Below are positions 56,645-64,000 of a stretch of DNA of 64,000 bases, piece by piece (the stretch's first letter is position 1; every line of letters starts with the position of its first letter). Source of the DNA: Bacteroidaceae bacterium. GTDB taxonomy: Bacteria > Bacteroidota > Bacteroidia > Bacteroidales > Bacteroidaceae. The stretch is from NCBI GenBank assembly GCA_016286165.1, contig JAEESE010000008.1:62001-126000 (forward strand), in the 5' to 3' direction. Both the position numbers and the translations under genes were made by a program. The notes under the pieces were generated by a model. It made no database searches, was not told the origin of the DNA, and worked only from the letters and a program-made list of their open reading frames with translations.

Positions 56645-59600
56645 TTACTTAATTGAAACCTTCTTACCATTGACAATGTAGATACCGCTCTTCTGTACCT
56701 TGTCGAGCTGGCGGCCCGAGAGGTCGAAGATCTTGTTGCTGGTACCTGCAATCTTGATGGTGCTGATGCCATCGGCGATAGCCTCGTCAATAGCCTCCTC
56801 GTCCGGACCGAACCAAACTTCGTCGATGACGGAGTTGTCGAGTGTGAGCTTCAGGATTGGCATATCATTGCCATCCTTGGTGCCCTCGAACTGGATCTTG
56901 TAGGTTACAGTACCTGTACCACGGTCGATGGTGATCGACTGAGGAGCCCAAGCGGGCAGTACATACTTAGCTGTTGTGCCGTCCTCGGCAATCTCTGCCT
57001 CAACACCATGGATGGTGAATTCGGGAAGGATAGCGCCGGTGATAGGCATTACGAAGCCAGAGTATGTGACATCATAGGTACCTTCCTCTTCGCCTTCGGC
57101 GATGGTTACGGTCTGTTCGCCAGTAGCTTCACCTTGCTTACCCGTCTGCGGGTGCGAGAGGATCTGCTTGATCATACCGTCGAATTCACCTACGAGGTTC
57201 ACAGCGGGCTTAGCGCTCAGCGTGATGTTGTAAGCTACATATTCCTTAGTCTCCTCGTTGACGAGGTAGAAGGTAGTGGTGAGGTTCTCCTCGATAGCTT
57301 CCTTGGTCCAAGCACGGAAATTGAAGGATGTCCAATCCTCGGCGGGGATAAGGCTTACAGCGAATGCACCATTCTCCTCGACATCGGCAGTACCATCCTC
57401 GAGGCACCAGAAGCCGGGAGCGGGTTCGTTCGTGTATTCGGTAGCGAAGGTCTCGCCTACCTCGTCGGTAAAGCCCTTGCCGAAGATGTCGCCCCATTCT
57501 ACGCCGATGAGATCGCTAACCTCTGCTTCGCTGAACTCCTCGGAGTCTTCGCCGTCGAAGGCTACACCCTTCTCAGGAGCGAAGATAGTGACGTCGAAGC
57601 TGCCCTTCTCGGTGTAGTCGGCCAAGTACTTCAAAGGAGGCTCAACGAAGTTGACGTTGATGTTGTAGACAACGGTCTTGCCCTGGGTCTTAATGTGGAA
57701 GCGTGCTACGAAAGTTTCACCTACTTCGGGAACGTTGTCGTTACCCATGTCATAGATAGCAAACTGCTCGGGTTCTTCGATGAACTTGACGCAGACAGCG
57801 GCGTTTTCACCCCACTGCTCGTAGTCGCCATTGGCATTACGCCAACCATCAAAGATGGTGTAATTCTCAACTTCAACATCGGTGGTAACGTCAACACCGG
57901 CGATAGTGGCCTCATCGAGGCTTTCGATGCCGAGGAACTCAAGGGCTTCGGTGAAGTCAATCTCATAGTTGAGACCATTCTGACCCTTGTAGTAATCAAC
58001 GTCTACTGCCAGTTCGAGGGCTTCGTTGCATTCTACAACGCGGAATGTTGAGCCGTCATCATTTCTGCCACCTGTCCAGAAACTAAGGGGACAATCAACC
58101 CTGCCACCACCTGACTGATTGATGAAGTTGTTCAAGGTATTAGCCTCGCGGAGTACGAAACCGTCGGCGTTGCCGAAGAGATCCCAAGTGTACTCGCCTT
58201 CGCGCATACCAACGCAATGCATGCCATCTTCAAGGTCTACGGGAGCAAGCGACCAGTTTCCGCTGAGTGACTTGTTGTAGACAACGATGTTGTAAGGATC
58301 GCCGGCGAATGCCCACTGGAATTCAGGCGATGCCAACTCTTCCTCAGTAGGATCATTCTTCATGTAGTAAGGCTCGGTCTCGCACTTCGAAACTTGCCAT
58401 CCGCTACGGATGTCCATGTTGTACCAAACGGCATCTTCGAAGCTCTCGGAGAACTTGAACAGGTCGTTCCAAGTAGCAGTAAGCTTCACAACCTTTGTAT
58501 CGGCCTCAATCTCGGTGATATCGGGTTCGAGAGTGCAGAGACCGCGGTCGATCTCAGCAGGAATAGCGATTTCATCACCGGGCACATGCTTAACAGTTGC
58601 AGAGGCAACCATCTTGTCGTTCCAGTAGACTTCGTATACAACATCTATAGGCTGTGCCTCGAATACGGCCTTCATCTCATCATAGACATCAACGTCGACG
58701 ATTCCAAACTTCTGCTTGTTGCCGTCATCGGGAGAGCTCCAAGTGTTCATGGCGTATCTTGCGCCATCGCCCTGCATGTTGAAGTAGATGTTAGAGCCAG
58801 TGAAGTAGAAGCAGTAAGGATACTCTGTGTCGCTGGAAATCAGACGATAATCCACAGGATCGGTCTTGCCTGCGAAGAATGAGCCATCGCTCTTGATGAA
58901 CTTCTTGGCACCAACACTGTAAATGTAAATATCTGCGCCATCATAGTAGAATGCAAACTGCTTGTCGGCATCTGTGGCAGTAGCATTGGAAACAATAGTA
59001 CCGAGGCTCTTGCCATCAGCGCTGGCAGCCCACTGACCACGACGTGTCGTGATGGTGTAAACCTTATGCTGATCAATAGGTGTGTTGTCAAGCATTGCAA
59101 TAGCGTCGGTGGCATCGAATTCGTCAACTTCTTGGATGCTGAGCTTATTTCCGTCATCTACGGATGACCAAGTATCCCATGTCCATTGTCCACCGATGTT
59201 GATGGTCAAGTTGGCTTTCTCGGCCTTCATCATTGAGTAGCCATCGCCTTCTGTAACCACGACAGGTGTGGAAATACCTTCTACGAGGCTCTTCTGCGGC
59301 TGTACGAACTTCTGGGCACCAAGGCTGTATAGGAACTTGTGGCCGTCCTTCTCGATGAGTGAGAACTTATATTCATCTGTAATATCTTTGGGAAGACCTT
59401 CAGTATCGTAGTGCATACGGTTGTTGTCAGCATCGAACATCCAAGCACCGCGTGCAGTGCTAACGGTGAATACGGTAGCGGGGATGCCTTTGTATTCCTC
59501 GATGATCCACTCGGTAGTCTCGTTGGTGGCTCTCTTGTTGCAGTAGCAGCTGGAACCTGCAGTAGTATTGTCGGTACCGATGAAATGTTCGGGCTGAAGT

Positions 59601-62110
59601 TCCTTAGCGATTTGGTAAGAACCATTGGGAAGAACAGAGAATCTCCAACGTGTACCATATTCTGTCTGCGTGCCCATTGACCAGGTGTTGTTTCCTGTGC
59701 CAGTGAAACCAACGTACTCACCATCACCATAGATAGTCCAGCCTCCATCTGCGTCCTCACTGAAAGTGAAAGCCATAGGCTCTTCGGCTAGCTTGGTGCC
59801 GCCATTGACAGTCATGAACAGTTTGCTTACCTTCTGTTTGATGGTGTACTTAGCATCGTCGTCGGGATAAACCATGTCTGAGCCTTCATAGGTCTCAATG
59901 GCGATGAGCAGATTTCTGGCAGCTTGATCCAGATCATATGCTGTTGGTGCCTCAGAGTCTAATACTCCCTGTGCTTCCTCTACAGAATATTCCAAGTCGT
60001 TATGAGCTGATTCGACCTTGGTGAAGAGTTGTCCGTAAGGCTCTTCCAGTAACTTCTCGGCCTGTGCAATAACATCCTCGAGATACATTCTGGATAAATC
60101 TTCTTCACTTATGCGGTAGATTCGTACGTTGTCGAGGAAGAAGTCGGAACGCTTGTCGCCTGCAGCAAAGAGGGTAATCTTAATCTGGGGCGAGACGCTG
60201 CCTTGGAGGTCTATATCGCCGTAATCCACATTAACAAGAGCCTTCAGCGTGCTCCATTCGGTGTCGTTGAAATAAGTGCCATTGCCTACGGGGGCGGCTT
60301 CTGTCTCAGCTTCGCCGAAGTTGAGGTCGTCTAATTCTAAGCTCAGTCTAATCTTTGTGTCCTTGCTGACATTAGCTACATCGTAGGCGTAAGCCTGCTT
60401 GTAGTCTACAGAGATCATGTACTGGCCTTCGGGAAGTTCATAAGCGTCAGTCTCAAGAGTAATCTCATTCACTGCACCATCGCGGTTCCAGCCCTGACGG
60501 AAGAATAGAGAGTATTCGCCGTCGCTCGGGTCGGAGGTTCCGAACGCAGAAGTTGTGCTTGATGAGTTAGCCTGACGGATTTCAGTGTTGTTGAATTGAG
60601 TACCTACGTTGGACATGGTCCAACCAGCGATGTCCAACGGGCCATTGCTGCCTTTCTTCTCTTCTGCGAGAAGCAGACCGTCCTCATCGACGTCGAAACT
60701 GGGATTCTGGATATAGTACTTCGTTACATCACCCATAACGTCGATGGGATCTACGAATTCATCAACAGCGGTGGGGTATATCTGACCGTTTTCGTTGAAA
60801 ATTGCATAGAAACCAGTGACGTCGTACATATAACCATCAGAAGTGAAGATACCCTTCTTGAACTGATTGCGGACGACGAATTCTGTGCCTTGAGAAGCGA
60901 AATTGTAGCTGGCGGCAGCAGAGCCTTCAGCAACGTCCAGCTCGCCATCTCTGCTTACAGCCATGGTGACGGTAATGAACATGTTCACCCACTTCATCTT
61001 GTCGGCTTCCAGTTTGCTGGCAGCCACAACGATGGGTACTACCTCGTTGTCTTCACTGACAATCTCGAGATTGGACACGTCAGGGTTCTCCACTTCGGGC
61101 AGACCGTTGTAAGTCTTGAGTCCACCGCTGATGATGCCGGATACCTTCTGTCCTTGCTCAAGGCCGAGGTCAGAGCCGTAAAGCAACAAGCCTGCACGGC
61201 CATCTGTGAGGTAAGTGTATCTTCCGTCAACGTATGTTACCAGCCATTCCTTGGCATCCAGTGCAACGATGGTAGATGTAGGAGTGGCAGCTGAGTTGGC
61301 TTCATAGATAGAGGTGTAGACTACGGGATAGGTATATGTCACCTTTACCTCAGCGCTTGATTGCTCATCAGCATCCTCTGTTGCGGGTATCACGGCCCAA
61401 GCAGTAACGGTAGATGACACCCTACCTTGTGCCAGGATTCCGAATGGTTCAGTGTAAATGGAATAATCCTTTTGCATTTCGGTCATTCCATTGGTAAGCT
61501 TATGGCTAATTCTATAGCGTATTTCAGCACCCTCGGTTTCGCACGTCATGGTCACATTACGCACAGCTCCGCCAAGGAATGTTCCTGAAGCAGGAGTGAT
61601 GACAGGAGCTGCCACGGTAGCAGCTTCGCCACCTGAGTAGTAGATGTCAATCTTTGAAATGCGAACCTGGGTATTGGCCGTATTTGCATTTCCTAGTACA
61701 AAAGAAGAAGCGCCAATGTTGTAATGCCCATCCGTACCAGAAACGGCTTTGTCGTTAACTGTAACGCTGACATTTGAATATGAGTCACCTGTAAATGTGG
61801 CTTCTATATACTCAATTGTTGCACCGGTCAGGGAAGATACTGTAATAGTATTGCCTCCGCTAGCAGACCAATACAATCTCATATCTCCAGCTTTATTCAA
61901 GCCTGGCATATTGGAGTTAGCGCCTTTGTCTGCAATAACTGACCATTCAGTAGCTGTCAAGCCCATTATTGCTGCATTGTTGCCTTCAGCCATGTTCGTG
62001 GTTTCCGTGCCTGTATATGCCATAGTCACCTTAGGGTATTCTATTGAAGCTCCGAAACTGAATGCTGAGAAGCTGAACAAGGCTAACAATGAAAGTAAAA
62101 ACTTTTTCAT
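56645..62110 (-). CDS. Very large secreted multidomain protein with T9SS-like tail, 1821 aa
   Basis: The signal peptide is MKKFLLSLLALFSFSAFSFG. In order I see: a beta-sandwich region to about 165; a chitobiase-C-terminal-like Ig domain (PVITPASGTFLGGAVRNVTM ... EIRYRI, about 170-270); an OB-like segment (YTSIYEANSAATPTSTIVAL, VDGRYTYLTD, about 275-465); a carbohydrate-binding-like jelly roll (YYIQNPSFDVDEDG... GEYSLFFRQGW, about 470-690); a helical spacer; then repeated ricin-like modules from about 780 to 1150, where W-SS-DDGNK occurs twice (TWSSVDDGNK, TWSSPDDGNK). More beta-rich modules follow. The C-terminus (KIFDLSGRQLDKVQKSGIYIVNGKKVSIK region) is a typical sorting tail. There is no catalytic domain that I recognise. 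It is likely a surface or secreted glycan- or matrix-binding protein. It has its own promoter and a 220-base leader. Confidence 0.8.
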   Translation of the reverse strand: MKKFLLSLLALFSFSAFSFGASIEYPKVTMAYTGTETTNMAEGNNAAIMGLTATEWSVIADKGANSNMPGLNKAGDMRLYWSASGGNTITVSSLTGATIEYIEATFTGDSYSNVSVTVNDKAVSGTDGHYNIGASSFVLGNANTANTQVRISKIDIYYSGGEAATVAAPVITPASGTFLGGAVRNVTMTCETEGAEIRYRISHKLTNGMTEMQKDYSIYTEPFGILAQGRVSSTVTAWAVIPATEDADEQSSAEVKVTYTYPVVYTSIYEANSAATPTSTIVALDAKEWLVTYVDGRYTYLTDGRAGLLLYGSDLGLEQGQKVSGIISGGLKTYNGLPEVENPDVSNLEIVSEDNEVVPIVVAASKLEADKMKWVNMFITVTMAVSRDGELDVAEGSAAASYNFASQGTEFVVRNQFKKGIFTSDGYMYDVTGFYAIFNENGQIYPTAVDEFVDPIDVMGDVTKYYIQNPSFDVDEDGLLLAEEKKGSNGPLDIAGWTMSNVGTQFNNTEIRQANSSSTTSAFGTSDPSDGEYSLFFRQGWNRDGAVNEITLETDAYELPEGQYMISVDYKQAYAYDVANVSKDTKIRLSLELDDLNFGEAETEAAPVGNGTYFNDTEWSTLKALVNVDYGDIDLQGSVSPQIKITLFAAGDKRSDFFLDNVRIYRISEEDLSRMYLEDVIAQAEKLLEEPYGQLFTKVESAHNDLEYSVEEAQGVLDSEAPTAYDLDQAARNLLIAIETYEGSDMVYPDDDAKYTIKQKVSKLFMTVNGGTKLAEEPMAFTFSEDADGGWTIYGDGEYVGFTGTGNNTWSMGTQTEYGTRWRFSVLPNGSYQIAKELQPEHFIGTDNTTAGSSCYCNKRATNETTEWIIEEYKGIPATVFTVSTARGAWMFDADNNRMHYDTEGLPKDITDEYKFSLIEKDGHKFLYSLGAQKFVQPQKSLVEGISTPVVVTEGDGYSMMKAEKANLTINIGGQWTWDTWSSVDDGNKLSIQEVDEFDATDAIAMLDNTPIDQHKVYTITTRRGQWAASADGKSLGTIVSNATATDADKQFAFYYDGADIYIYSVGAKKFIKSDGSFFAGKTDPVDYRLISSDTEYPYCFYFTGSNIYFNMQGDGARYAMNTWSSPDDGNKQKFGIVDVDVYDEMKAVFEAQPIDVVYEVYWNDKMVASATVKHVPGDEIAIPAEIDRGLCTLEPDITEIEADTKVVKLTATWNDLFKFSESFEDAVWYNMDIRSGWQVSKCETEPYYMKNDPTEEELASPEFQWAFAGDPYNIVVYNKSLSGNWSLAPVDLEDGMHCVGMREGEYTWDLFGNADGFVLREANTLNNFINQSGGGRVDCPLSFWTGGRNDDGSTFRVVECNEALELAVDVDYYKGQNGLNYEIDFTEALEFLGIESLDEATIAGVDVTTDVEVENYTIFDGWRNANGDYEQWGENAAVCVKFIEEPEQFAIYDMGNDNVPEVGETFVARFHIKTQGKTVVYNINVNFVEPPLKYLADYTEKGSFDVTIFAPEKGVAFDGEDSEEFSEAEVSDLIGVEWGDIFGKGFTDEVGETFATEYTNEPAPGFWCLEDGTADVEENGAFAVSLIPAEDWTSFNFRAWTKEAIEENLTTTFYLVNEETKEYVAYNITLSAKPAVNLVGEFDGMIKQILSHPQTGKQGEATGEQTVTIAEGEEEGTYDVTYSGFVMPITGAILPEFTIHGVEAEIAEDGTTAKYVLPAWAPQSITIDRGTGTVTYKIQFEGTKDGNDMPILKLTLDNSVIDEVWFGPDEEAIDEAIADGISTIKIAGTSNKIFDLSGRQLDKVQKSGIYIVNGKKVSIK

Positions 62111-62338
62111 TTGCTTGGTTGTTTTATGTAGTTTTAGTTTCCACGTCGGGCTTGTGGCGTAGAAGTTAGTTTGTAAGGATGATTTGTGTGGGTCTGCAAG
62201 CCATTTATGCCTCCCAGTCTGAGTGGTAAGGCCAGACGCACAATGCTTTGTCTTGCTGTCTGTTAGTCAGTAGTTTAAGAGTGTTATTTGTTTAATTGTT
62301 AATGAATATAGTTAATGTAAAATATAGTATTTGCGTTG
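62111..62338 (-). promoter_or_regulatory. Long 5' leader of the 1821-residue protein gene
   Basis: A minus-strand TATATTTG (62346-62339) fits the -7 consensus, although the -33 region lacks TTG. This leaves about 220 bases of leader before the ATG at 62110. It has no open frame and no fold I can name; the length alone is unusual for this window. Confidence 0.5.
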
Positions 62339-62354
62339 CAAATATACTAAAAAA

Positions 62355-62380
62355 TGGCAGAAACATGCATGTTTCTGCCA
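62355..62380 (-). terminator. Terminator after the low-complexity protein gene
   Basis: TGGCAGAAACATG and CATGTTTCTGCCA form a perfect, loopless 26-base palindrome, with A-run before and T-run after, so it can act on both strands. Confidence 0.88.
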
Positions 62381-62411
62381 CTTTTTTTAGTTATTTCTTA
62401 AAATTTCTTGC

Positions 62412-63323
62412 CTATCTGCCCCTCGAACCACCGCTATTGCCACGAGTGGAGCCGCTATTACCGCGCGAGCTGCCGCTGCCGGTGGCTGTTCCCGACGTGG
62501 TTGTCGAGGTGGAGCGCTGGGGTGTGGTGGTCGTTACTGAACGCTGGGGAACTGCCGACGTGTTGTTGGGACGCTGGGGCGCTGCCGACGTGTTGCTGGA
62601 GCGAGTAGTGCTGCTATTGCCGCGCTGTGAACCGCTGAAAGTTGGAGTCCGCGTTACGCCTGTAGCAGGAGTATTTACGTTCTTGTTAGTGTTGGTGTTA
62701 GAGTTGACGTTCGTTGTGGTGCCACCAGAACGGGAGGTGCCGTGAGTAGCGGGCTTGGCCTCGCCGATATGATAGCTGGGATAGCTCTTGGAGTTGGGCT
62801 TCACAGTGCCGTAGGCAGGAGGAGCCGAGCTGCCGAAGTGCATCTGGCCGCCAGGTGCTGCGGGACGGTGGAATTCGCGTCCGGCATAGTAGCTGTCGTG
62901 ACCTATGTTATGTCCGCCACGGAAGCTGTAGTAGATAGCAGGACGGTCGTAGAAGAAATAGCTCTTGGCATAGCGGTTTCTAACGATGAGGCTGAACGAG
63001 TGGCGGCGCACCCAGGACATAGGACGATAGAAATCGGGTATGCCGGTGTAGAGTTCCCACTGCCAGAGGCTAAGCACGTAGCGCAGGTCTGCATTACGAC
63101 GCATCCAGTAGATGCCATCGAGATCGGTGACGTCGTAGATCCCCAGGAAGTAGTCGAGGTTGATCTCGTAGACGGCCTCGTACTGCGAGATGCTGAGTCC
63201 GAGCTCATAGGCCATCTTGTCGGAGAGGAAGAGGGCTTCCTTGCGAGCCTTGGTGAAGCTCATTGCTGCGGCGGAGGTGACTATCATCACCATCACTGCC
63301 AGGGTGGTCATTAGGCGTTTCAT
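62412..63323 (-). CDS. Secreted protein with Asn/Thr/Ser/Gly-rich tail
   Basis: A 303-residue protein with a signal peptide (MKRLMTTLAVMVMIVTSAAA). Residues 21-130 are an ordered, aromatic and Arg-rich region (KARKEALFLSDKMAYELGLS, YEINLDYFLGIYDV, RNADLRYVLSLWQWELY, PMSWVRRHSFSLIVRNRY). From about residue 185 the chain is low complexity: GGTTTNVNSNTNTNKNVNT, then repeats of the form SAAPQRP/SAVPQRS/TTPQRS, ending in repeated RGNSGS/RGNSGG and SRGR. The tail is probably disordered and cell-surface exposed or RNA/DNA-interacting because of the Arg-Gly content; this is inference. Promoter: TTTG (63426-63423), 19 bases, TTCCTTTG (63403-63396) on the minus strand. Confidence 0.8.
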   Translation of the reverse strand: MKRLMTTLAVMVMIVTSAAAMSFTKARKEALFLSDKMAYELGLSISQYEAVYEINLDYFLGIYDVTDLDGIYWMRRNADLRYVLSLWQWELYTGIPDFYRPMSWVRRHSFSLIVRNRYAKSYFFYDRPAIYYSFRGGHNIGHDSYYAGREFHRPAAPGGQMHFGSSAPPAYGTVKPNSKSYPSYHIGEAKPATHGTSRSGGTTTNVNSNTNTNKNVNTPATGVTRTPTFSGSQRGNSSTTRSSNTSAAPQRPNNTSAVPQRSVTTTTPQRSTSTTTSGTATGSGSSRGNSGSTRGNSGGSRGR

Positions 63324-63395
63324 GATTATTTAGTTTTTAGTAGACCAGAGGTCTTGGTTAGCGTTTATTGTTAGCTTTTTGTCTTATTGACACTG

Positions 63396-63426
63396 CAAAG
63401 GAAAACATTTTGCACGAGGTGGCAAA
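63396..63426 (-). promoter_or_regulatory. Promoter of the low-complexity secreted protein
   Basis: TTTG, a 19-base spacer and TTCCTTTG (one mismatch) on the minus strand; the leader is about 70 bases. Confidence 0.6.
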
Positions 63427-63519
63427 GGGAAAAGCAGAAAAGTTTCGGGGAATTTTCCTAAAGTACAGAGGGCTTTTATGGGAAATGCTCTTCTCTACTG
63501 TTTGCGACGCATAAACGAA

Positions 63520-63547
63520 AGAAGGATGCCCGTGTGGACATCCTTCT
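63520..63547 (-). terminator. Terminator of the S1-like gene
   Basis: AGAAGGATG and CATCCTTCT pair around a 10-base loop; on the minus strand TTTCGTTT follows. Confidence 0.7.
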
Positions 63548-63569
63548 ATGTTTCCGCGCGTTTATTAAT

Positions 63570-63587
63570 TAATGTACACGCGCGCGA
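63570..63587 (-). repeat. CGCGCGCG-GTAC motif, copy 4
   Basis: TAATGTACACGCGCGCGA, exact reverse complement of 40231-40248, just after the S1-like stop codon. Confidence 0.7.
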
Positions 63588-63603
63588 GGCTTGTTATGTA
63601 GCC

Positions 63604-64000
63604 TTACTCTCCTTTCTCGAGCTTAGCCTTGAGCTCTGCCAGGGCGTCGATATCGCCGAGGGTAGTGCTTGCAGCCTGATTCTGGATAGCGGTAGCTTCT
63701 TCCTGAGCCTTAGCGGGACGCTTGGTAGCGCGCTCTGCCTTGCGGGCTTCGCGAGCTTCGGTGCGTGCAGCATCTTCGAAGATGCGGCTGTGGCTGAGGA
63801 TGATGCGCTTGCTGTCCTTGTTGAACTCGATAACCTTGAAGGGGAGAGTCTCGCCCTGCTGAGCCTGGCTGCCATCCTCCTTCACGAGGTGCTTAGGAGT
63901 AGCGAAGCCTTCTACGCCGTACTCGAGCTGAATTACAGCGCCCTTGTCGAGGAGCTCCACGATGGTGCCCTCGTGCACGCTGTCGCGTGTGAACACGGTC
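63604..64000 (-). CDS. rpsA: Ribosomal protein S1 C-terminal part (truncated by window edge)
   Basis: The minus-strand frame stays open to the window edge, so the gene's 5' part is outside. The visible residues contain a final S1 RNA-binding domain (HEGTIVELLDKGAVIQLEYGVEGFATPKHL, then GETLPFKVIEFNKDSKRIILSHSRIF) and a charged Ala/Glu/Lys/Arg tail (RTEAREARKAERATKRPAKAQEE ... ELKAKLEKGE). This combination is characteristic of Bacteroidetes 30S ribosomal protein S1, which binds mRNA at the small subunit. Other S1-domain proteins are possible, since only one domain is seen. Confidence 0.8.
   Translation of the reverse strand, partial: TVFTRDSVHEGTIVELLDKGAVIQLEYGVEGFATPKHLVKEDGSQAQQGETLPFKVIEFNKDSKRIILSHSRIFEDAARTEAREARKAERATKRPAKAQEEATAIQNQAASTTLGDIDALAELKAKLEKGE

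Noticed and set aside
57008..58051. Plus-strand frame of 347 codons inside the giant protein gene
   Set aside because: Antisense shadow of a gene with a signal peptide and sorting tail.

Overview
This window looks like chromosomal DNA of a Bacteroidales bacterium, most likely of the Prevotellaceae/Bacteroidaceae group, with near-balanced base composition. The evidence is a SusC/SusD pair, a Bacteroidetes-type omega/Rpb6 subunit, DUF3276, DUF4293 and DUF5606 proteins, long NusB, T9SS-like C-terminal tails, an RprX/RprY-like two-component pair, and many promoters of the Bacteroidetes type (TTG, about 19-21 bases, then TAnnTTTG). I see no rRNA, tRNA, prophage, classical IS element or CRISPR array. 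No species call is possible from sequence reading alone.

Layout. Bases 1-3032 hold the 3' part of a GH28-GH106 fusion (pectin/rhamnogalacturonan breakdown). Bases 3114-9562 carry a housekeeping run: a threonylcarbamoyl-AMP synthase, two unknown small proteins, a NUDIX hydrolase, a ClC channel, a DUF559 nuclease inside perfect inverted repeats, fmt and an ECF sigma factor. Bases 9689-17472 (minus) are an accessory block: SusC, SusD, a surface lipoprotein and a C10 (streptopain-like) protease. Then come rpe and comEC, two half-size chromate transporters, purL, a DUF3276 protein, and nusB-yajC-ybbR-coaE-DUF5606. A sialidase (minus) is followed by the two-component pair and a small membrane protein, then rpsF-rpsR-rplI, mtaB-glycosyltransferase, hisS, a TolC/HlyD/ABC-permease export operon, purD plus a membrane protein, a rhaB-NUDIX operon (minus), uvrB (minus), bamD-rpoZ-DUF4293-PBP1-porin, an 1821-residue secreted protein, a low-complexity secreted protein, and the 3' end of a ribosomal protein S1-like gene at the right edge.

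How genes work together. GH28-GH106 releases rhamnose-containing pectin fragments and rhaB phosphorylates rhamnulose, but the rest of the rhamnose pathway is not in the window. SusC/SusD/lipoprotein form an outer-membrane uptake complex; the adjacent secreted protease suggests, without proving it, a peptide or glycoprotein substrate. The export operon has outer-membrane, periplasmic and two inner-membrane parts but no ATPase gene.

The most unusual signal is a family of GC-rich palindromic repeats. Two perfect 40-bp inverted copies bracket the DUF559 nuclease gene. The right copy has become coding sequence at the fmt N-terminus. A related ~115-bp element without a nuclease sits in frame inside the fmt C-terminal domain. 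Another copy encodes the N-terminus of a chromate-transporter half, and another separates the sensor kinase from its regulator. This looks like a nuclease-linked, MITE-like family that inserts into genes without breaking the frame. Two 22-bp-period tandem repeat arrays behind unrelated genes and a recurring CGCGCGCG-GTAC motif are further unexplained structures.
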